Assembly (NCBI GenBank): GCA_002715745.1
Contig: PBAE01000019.1
Span: 1-9,297, forward strand
Direction: 5' to 3'
Length of the DNA: 9,297 bases
DNA from: Woeseiaceae bacterium
GTDB lineage: Bacteria; Pseudomonadota; Gammaproteobacteria; Steroidobacterales; Woeseiaceae
A program made the position numbers and the translations under genes. The notes beneath the pieces were generated by a model that had not been told where the DNA came from, searched no databases, and worked only from the letters and a program-made list of their open reading frames with translations. Numbering within the stretch: position 1 is the first letter of the stretch; each line of letters begins with the position of its first letter. Shown here one piece after another: positions 5,308 to 9,297 of this stretch.

Positions 5308-6348
5308 ATGTTATTGAATCTAGTTAAAAAACATTTATCAGGCTTACTATTACTGATTTTGTTATCGACGTCCTTGTATGCGCAAGAACATCCTTGGAGA
5401 GCAAATACTGAGTGGGCCAAAATGCCAGGCGAGAGAACATGGGGCTCAACAAGTGCCGTCTACCCGGGACAAGATGGAACTATGTGGATAGGAGAGCGAT
5501 GTGGACAAAATAGTTGCGTTGGGTCGGATGATGATCCCATCCTTCAGTTTGATCGCGATGGTAATGTTATAAATAGTTTTGGCGCAGGAATGATTGACTG
5601 GCCACATGGTATTTTTGTCGATAAAGAAAATAATATATGGATAACTGATGCTGCTTGTCCAGGATGCAGTGATGCCCCCAGAAATCAGGGAAAATTAGGG
5701 CATCAAATTATTAAATTTAGCTCTGAGGGTGAAATCTTGATGACGCTCGGAAAACCAGGAGTTAAGGGAGATGGTAATTACGAATTTAATATGCCCTCTG
5801 ATGTTTTGGTTGCTCCTAATGGCGACATTTTTGTTGCGGATGGCCATGGAAGTTCTGGAAATAATCGAATAGTTAAATATGATAAAGATGGAAAATTTAT
5901 TAAAACCTGGGGAGTGACTGGAGCCGAGAAAGGAGAATTTAGAGATCCACATGCATTGGCTATGGATTCTGAAGGGAAACTTTATGTAGGTGATAGAGGC
6001 AACAGCCGCATCCAAATATTTGATCAAGATGGTAACTGGATAGCGACATGGACACAATTTGGAAGACCAAGTGGCCTCTTCATCGATAAAAATGATGTTC
6101 TTTACTCGGCAGATTCAGAGTCCCATGTGCCCTGGTCTGGTAATTGGGGTTGGAAAAGAGGTATCAGGATAGGAAGCACTAAAGATGCATGGGTTGTGTT
6201 TTTCATACCCGATCCAGGTCAGCCTGATCTTAATGGAAGCACGACGGCTGCTGAGGGAGTAGCTGTCGATGATCAGGGAAATATCTATGGTGCGGAGGTT
6301 GGTCCCGAACAACTGGTCAGATATGAACACATAGGCTGGAGACCATAA
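5308..6348 (+). CDS. secreted NHL-repeat propeller, peptidyl-alpha-hydroxyglycine amidating lyase (PAL)-like
   Basis: The product (346 residues) has a signal peptide (KK at 7-8, hydrophobic 12-20, cleavage near LYA/Q at 23-26). The mature protein is made of NHL-type blades, each with a GxxxxDxxGNxx(Y/W/F)(V/I)xD signature: GIFVDKENNIWITD (101-114), PSDVLVAPNGDIFVAD (about 163-178), ALAMDSEGKLYVGD (216-229), GLFIDKNDVLYSAD and GVAVDDQGNIYGAE (317-330). The pattern, including MTLGKPG and WPHG, is that of bacterial relatives of PAL, the zinc lyase that releases glyoxylate from peptidyl-hydroxyglycine to leave a C-terminal amide. Two blades carry PHG/PHA (H100, H215); the analogous later site is AEG (E316), so the metal site may differ from true PAL. 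Four cysteines (CGQNSC, CPGC) may form disulfides. It follows the aminotransferase by 53 nt and ends at a strong terminator. Catalytic activity is uncertain; a binding role is equally possible. Confidence 0.75.
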   Translation: MLLNLVKKHLSGLLLLILLSTSLYAQEHPWRANTEWAKMPGERTWGSTSAVYPGQDGTMWIGERCGQNSCVGSDDDPILQFDRDGNVINSFGAGMIDWPHGIFVDKENNIWITDAACPGCSDAPRNQGKLGHQIIKFSSEGEILMTLGKPGVKGDGNYEFNMPSDVLVAPNGDIFVADGHGSSGNNRIVKYDKDGKFIKTWGVTGAEKGEFRDPHALAMDSEGKLYVGDRGNSRIQIFDQDGNWIATWTQFGRPSGLFIDKNDVLYSADSESHVPWSGNWGWKRGIRIGSTKDAWVVFFIPDPGQPDLNGSTTAAEGVAVDDQGNIYGAEVGPEQLVRYEHIGWRP

Positions 6349-6368
6349 TAGAATCTCAAAACCTAAAG

Positions 6369-6399
6369 AAAAAACCGGTCTTATGACCGGTTTTTTTTT
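6369..6399. terminator. strong bidirectional rho-independent terminator
   Basis: A perfect stem (6369-6380 with 6385-6396, core ACCGGTC/GACCGGT) has a TTAT loop and is followed by a run of nine T from 6391 on the plus strand. On the minus strand the six A at 6369-6374 give a six-T run. It lies 21 nt after the propeller stop and 6 nt after the end of the convergent TPR gene, so it serves both. Confidence 0.93.
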
Positions 6400-6404
6400 G
6401 AAGA

Positions 6405-8129
6405 TTAGAATCTTGACGAAGTTATAAACAGATTTGATCGAGCCCAGCTATCTTCAAAGTCTGCATTTACTGTTTCATCATTTATATCCTGTCCTGCCAA
6501 TGCTTGCTTTAGTCCAAACAATGACCATCCGTTGTGAGGATGCTTTTCAAGCTCTAGGCGGTATACCATTTCAGCTTCTTTGAAATCACTAGAATCAATT
6601 AAAGCAGCACCGAGCCAATGACGGGCAGCAAATGGTAATGGACCAGGCTCGCTGAAACCTAATGTATCTTCTGCCTCGACTGCATTCTCAAAGGATTGAA
6701 TTGCACCACTGAGATCTCCCTTCGCAATTCTTATCTCACCTTGGAGTATGAACGCAACTACAGTTACAAGTGTTGATTTGTAGTCACCTCTAAAATACTC
6801 GGAGCCAAGATCTCCCTGTGCAGACTCAAATAGATAATCCTCCATTTCTCTAGCCATCTTTTCGTCACCCATTTTTAGACTTGCGTAACCTTTTGCAAAT
6901 TTATACAAGGCATTAGAAAAAGGATCGTCCGGGACATTTTCGTTATCAAGCACATCTTCGAATCGGCCAAATCTTATTTGAGTCAATGTTTCATATGGCG
7001 CCATATCAGTAATTTCCCTGTAATCTTTTCCAGCTTGAATTGCAACGGCACCTTGGCCATCGTAAGCTGCTCCATACAAAAGCATATGGAGGTTGTGAGA
7101 TGTCCCATAAGAAAACCCTTTGTTGGATTTAGCCATGATATCGGATTGAGATGCTTTTATACTAGTCGTGACATTTTTACCCCACATCCCAGTCCGATTA
7201 TATGTGTGAGCAGGCATATGTTGGATATGACTTGCAATCGGAACAGCATCACTCAGTCCATCGGCACATGGTACAGCTCTTTCAGGCATAACAGTTGACT
7301 CAGTTGCATGAATATACAAATGACATGCACCGGGATGCGCTATATTCTCATCAAGGACACCGGTCAGAACAGCATGAAGTCTCTCTAGTTCAGGAGTTTC
7401 CGCTCTGTATCCTCGCCTTTCTTCAAGCATAAATAGTGATTGTCCATAGATGGTAGCTATCTCGTGATTTTTTGGGTATTTTGCATAAAGTTTCGCAATT
7501 TCATCAGCATAAGCTTGGTAGGTAGGCTCTCTTTTTTGCTTATCATTCGCTATTTCCGTAGACCAGTTCTCAGGATATCTAACTAATGACGCCATGATGA
7601 GATCATATTCCATCGGTGAGGTATTTCCCTCTGCAACATCTCTAGCCTTGAGAATCGCACTTCTAGCTCTGATGCCTTTTTCAGTTGTCATATGTCCATT
7701 TAAAAATGATCCAAGAGCAAATGCCTCTCCCCAGAAGCACATTGCACAATTTGGGTCTATTCTTCTTGCTTCAGCCATTGACCGTGCCGCCTCATTGACA
7801 TTATATGCCCATCTTAGCTGCATCCCCTGCTTGAAGTAGTCCTGTGCACGTTGTTGTGAAGTAGTAACTTTCCACTCCCATTCGCCCAAAGCCTCAGGGA
7901 TATAATCAATTGGTTTATCATAACTACTCTCCATCATCATTGATGCATGAGCTCCAACAGGAACAGATAGTGGCGCAGACTTGATTTTTTCATTATCAGT
8001 GTCTTTTCCAGGAACGATCTCGGATACACCTGAGGTCAATTTGTTTGCATAGCTTGCTATCTTTTCTTGTGTGTTAGCGCATGCGTTTAAGATAAAGACA
8101 AATGAAATCACTAAGATTGTATTTTTCAT
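6405..8129 (-). CDS. TPR-repeat outer-membrane lipoprotein with His/Cys motifs
   Basis: The product is 574 residues. It starts with a lipoprotein signal: hydrophobic 4-14 and lipobox LNAC with C17; A18 at +2 fits sorting to the outer membrane. A linker to about residue 85 precedes helical repeats. TPR-like helix pairs are visible at about 93-140 (YFKQGMQLRWAYNVNEAARSMAEA...), 400-435, 455-485 and 505-545. Several motifs are not explained by TPR packing: NCAMCFWGEA (127-136, a CxxC), CHLYIHATE (269-277), HIQHMPAHTYNRTG (301-314) and HNLH (345-348). I recall this pattern from a widespread family of bacterial TPR proteins of unknown function found in Bacteroidetes, Acidobacteria and proteobacteria. 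The His and Cys could bind metal, but no function is established. The gene is convergent with the propeller gene and shares its terminator; it is divergent from the racemase. A weak CGGA Shine-Dalgarno precedes the ATG. Confidence 0.82.
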   Translation of the reverse strand: MKNTILVISFVFILNACANTQEKIASYANKLTSGVSEIVPGKDTDNEKIKSAPLSVPVGAHASMMMESSYDKPIDYIPEALGEWEWKVTTSQQRAQDYFKQGMQLRWAYNVNEAARSMAEARRIDPNCAMCFWGEAFALGSFLNGHMTTEKGIRARSAILKARDVAEGNTSPMEYDLIMASLVRYPENWSTEIANDKQKREPTYQAYADEIAKLYAKYPKNHEIATIYGQSLFMLEERRGYRAETPELERLHAVLTGVLDENIAHPGACHLYIHATESTVMPERAVPCADGLSDAVPIASHIQHMPAHTYNRTGMWGKNVTTSIKASQSDIMAKSNKGFSYGTSHNLHMLLYGAAYDGQGAVAIQAGKDYREITDMAPYETLTQIRFGRFEDVLDNENVPDDPFSNALYKFAKGYASLKMGDEKMAREMEDYLFESAQGDLGSEYFRGDYKSTLVTVVAFILQGEIRIAKGDLSGAIQSFENAVEAEDTLGFSEPGPLPFAARHWLGAALIDSSDFKEAEMVYRLELEKHPHNGWSLFGLKQALAGQDINDETVNADFEDSWARSNLFITSSRF

Positions 8130-8146
8130 ATTTTTTTCCGTATGTT

Positions 8147-8162
8147 TAATTAATATTAATTA
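8147..8162. repeat. 16-bp perfect AT palindrome
   Basis: TAATTAATATTAATTA reads the same on both strands. It lies 17 nt before the start codon of the TPR lipoprotein (minus), within its likely leader or promoter. It has no G or C, so chance is a real explanation in such AT-rich DNA; a dimeric regulator site is possible. Confidence 0.3.
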
Positions 8163-8253
8163 GATTTAGTCCTTTGAAATAATCAATCAAGATTAATATG
8201 CAATCTATTGTTGTTCAAGAATCTTTTCAAAATTTAACAATTATTTAATTTAA

Positions 8254-8277
8254 AGAGATGATGTTAATATCATCTCT
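8254..8277 (+). promoter_or_regulatory. hairpin-forming inverted repeat just before the racemase start
   Basis: AGAGATGAT (8254-8262) and ATCATCTCT (8269-8277) are perfect 9-bp complements around a GTTAAT spacer. If translation begins at the ATG at 8294, the hairpin sits in the leader 16 nt upstream; if it begins at 8258, the start codon itself would be paired. It could be an operator or an mRNA structure that controls translation. There is no T-run, so it is not a simple terminator. Confidence 0.45.
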
Positions 8278-8293
8278 AAAGCATGAGTGTGAA

Positions 8294-9034
8294 ATGAGTA
8301 AAAATAAAGAAAAGAAACTAACAGCAGGAGTTCTGGGTGGTATGGGCCCCTTGGCTACAGTAGACTTTATGTCAATGGTGATTGATCATTGTCCGATAGT
8401 AACTGAAGAGGATCATGTAAGACTTCTTGTAGACCAAAATCCTCACATACCAAATCGTCAGATTGTATCGAATAATAAATCAAAAAAAGTTGGATCCATG
8501 CTTGCCGAAGGTGCTAAAAAGTTAGAAAGTGCAGGAGTAGACTTTATTGTTATGCCCTGCAACACGGCTCATATGTTTTCAGATGAGATTAAGGTAGCAA
8601 TAAATATACCCTTTATTCATATAGTTAAAGAAACCATTAATGAGATAACAGAATATTTTCCAGATAAATTATCCATCGGAATTATGGCAACAACAGCTTG
8701 TCTCAATGCGAAGATTTATCAAGAAGGTTTAAATCATAAGATGAAGACATGCCTTCTTCCCGATAATCATCATCAGGATGAATGTATGAAAGGTATTTTC
8801 TCTATCAAAGAGGGTTCCGAGATCTCAGATGCTACAGTTACTCTTGCTTCAGTCGCCAATCATTTGATTGATAAGGGTGCAGAAATAATTATTGCTGGGT
8901 GTACCGAGATTCCTCTTGTATTAGAAGACAAGGATCTTGAAGTGCCTCTTGTTTCGTCCACAGAAGTTCTGGCAATTAAGACCATTGAATATGCCAATCA
9001 TCTTAAAATTAAAAGGAATCACTATAAGGAATGA
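8294..9034 (+). CDS. aspartate/glutamate racemase family protein (RacX/YgeA-like)
   Basis: The product (246 residues) belongs to the cofactor-independent Asp/Glu/hydantoin racemase family, which swaps the stereochemistry of amino acids with two cysteines. Seen: GVLGGMGPLAT (12-22) at the N-terminus, NPHIPNRQ after the second strand, the first catalytic cysteine C89 in MPCNTAH, GIMATTACL in the second domain, and the second catalytic cysteine C203 in GCTEIPL. Both cysteines are present, so activity is likely; substrates in this family range from Asp and Glu to a broad set of amino acids. I chose the ATG at 8294 because family members begin a few residues before the GGMGP motif; an in-frame ATG at 8258 would add 12 residues and lies inside an inverted repeat. 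The Shine-Dalgarno is weak (GAG at 8285-8287). The next gene, a PLP lyase, starts 3 nt after the stop, so the two form an operon. Divergent from the TPR gene. Confidence 0.87.
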   Translation: MSKNKEKKLTAGVLGGMGPLATVDFMSMVIDHCPIVTEEDHVRLLVDQNPHIPNRQIVSNNKSKKVGSMLAEGAKKLESAGVDFIVMPCNTAHMFSDEIKVAINIPFIHIVKETINEITEYFPDKLSIGIMATTACLNAKIYQEGLNHKMKTCLLPDNHHQDECMKGIFSIKEGSEISDATVTLASVANHLIDKGAEIIIAGCTEIPLVLEDKDLEVPLVSSTEVLAIKTIEYANHLKIKRNHYKE

Positions 9035-9037
9035 ATT

Positions 9038-9297
9038 ATGCTTTTATCACGTTATCCCAGAGTATCGCTAGCTCACTTGCCCACTCCTCTTGAGTATTTA
9101 CCCAGGTTAACTAAGCATCTGAATGGACCCAACATATATGTCAAAAGGGATGATTGTACGGGTCTAGGTACAGGTGGCAACAAAACCAGAAAATTAGAAT
9201 TCTTGATAGCTGATGCCATTGAGAAGAAAGCCGATGTAATTATTACTCAAGGCGCAGTTCAATCAAATCATGCCAGACAAACAGCTGCCGCCGCTGC
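9038..9297 (+). CDS. D-cysteine desulfhydrase / L-cysteate sulfo-lyase family PLP enzyme (partial)
   Basis: Only the first 86 codons are in the window; family members are about 330-340 residues long. The N-terminus reads [20 protein letters not shown], then KRDD (36-39), [11 protein letters not shown] (46-56) with K49 as the PLP Schiff-base lysine, and [17 protein letters not shown] (70-86) with the SNH motif that contacts PLP and substrate. This is the fold-type II group that includes ACC deaminase, D-cysteine desulfhydrase (DcyD) and L-cysteate sulfo-lyase (CuyA). The wording [17 protein letters not shown] and [12 protein letters not shown] is, as I recall it, closer to marine CuyA-type proteins than to E. 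coli DcyD, but the specificity-determining C-terminal part is missing. DcyD makes pyruvate, ammonia and sulfide; CuyA makes pyruvate, ammonia and sulfite. AAGGA (9026-9030) lies 7 nt before the ATG. Co-transcribed with the racemase. Confidence 0.87.
   Translation, partial: MLLSRYPRVSLAHLPTPLEYLPRLTKHLNGPNIYVKRDDCTGLGTGGNKTRKLEFLIADAIEKKADVIITQGAVQSNHARQTAAAA

Noticed and set aside
8147..8162. AT palindrome as a strong regulatory finding
   Set aside because: It contains only A and T in a very AT-rich gap, so it is listed as a repeat but not pressed as a finding.
1..9297. CRISPR array, insertion sequence ends, attachment sites or tRNA genes
   Set aside because: No regularly spaced direct repeats, paired terminal inverted repeats around a transposase, or cloverleaf-like sequence was seen on reading both strands.

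Overview
This is a 9.3-kb, AT-rich bacterial segment (roughly 35-38% G+C by eye). It carries seven complete protein genes, two genes cut by the window edges and one doubtful small ORF. There are no rRNA or tRNA genes, CRISPR arrays, recognisable insertion sequences or phage genes. Tight spacing, a twin-arginine signal, an outer-membrane-type lipobox and the proteobacterial style of the ferredoxin-NADP reductase C-terminus point to a Gram-negative bacterium. The compact AT-rich layout and the gene content suggest an uncultured marine proteobacterium; that placement is inference, not something the sequence proves.

Layout, left to right. (1) The N-terminal half of a DAO-family FAD oxidoreductase (minus, 1-732) is divergent from a thioredoxin-reductase-like ferredoxin/flavodoxin-NADP+ reductase (plus, 839-1864). 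(2) A small secreted TagO/VasI-like protein (minus, 1879-2397) runs convergently into the reductase. It is followed by a 252-bp gap (2398-2649) with an inverted repeat over a promoter and a 32-codon orphan ORF. (3) A plus-strand run holds an exported M24 'pita-bread' metallopeptidase (2650-3987), a Tat-exported PLP aminotransferase of the HisC-like type (4001-5254) and a secreted NHL/PAL-like six-bladed propeller (5308-6348). It ends in a strong bidirectional terminator at 6369-6399. (4) The same terminator serves a minus-strand outer-membrane TPR lipoprotein (6405-8129) rich in conserved-looking His and Cys motifs. (5) A divergent plus-strand operon holds an Asp/Glu-racemase family enzyme (8294-9034) and, 3 nt later, the start of a PLP enzyme of the D-cysteine desulfhydrase / L-cysteate sulfo-lyase family (9038 to window end).

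The theme is amino-acid and peptide turnover, much of it outside the cytoplasm. The three-gene plus-strand run looks like an exported module: a metallopeptidase that may trim proline-type or modified peptides, a folded PLP enzyme sent through Tat, and a propeller related to peptide-amidating lyases. The final operon looks like catabolism of D-amino acids or cysteate, with a racemase feeding a PLP lyase. The strongest leads are the exported peptidase/aminotransferase/propeller cluster and the racemase-lyase pair.
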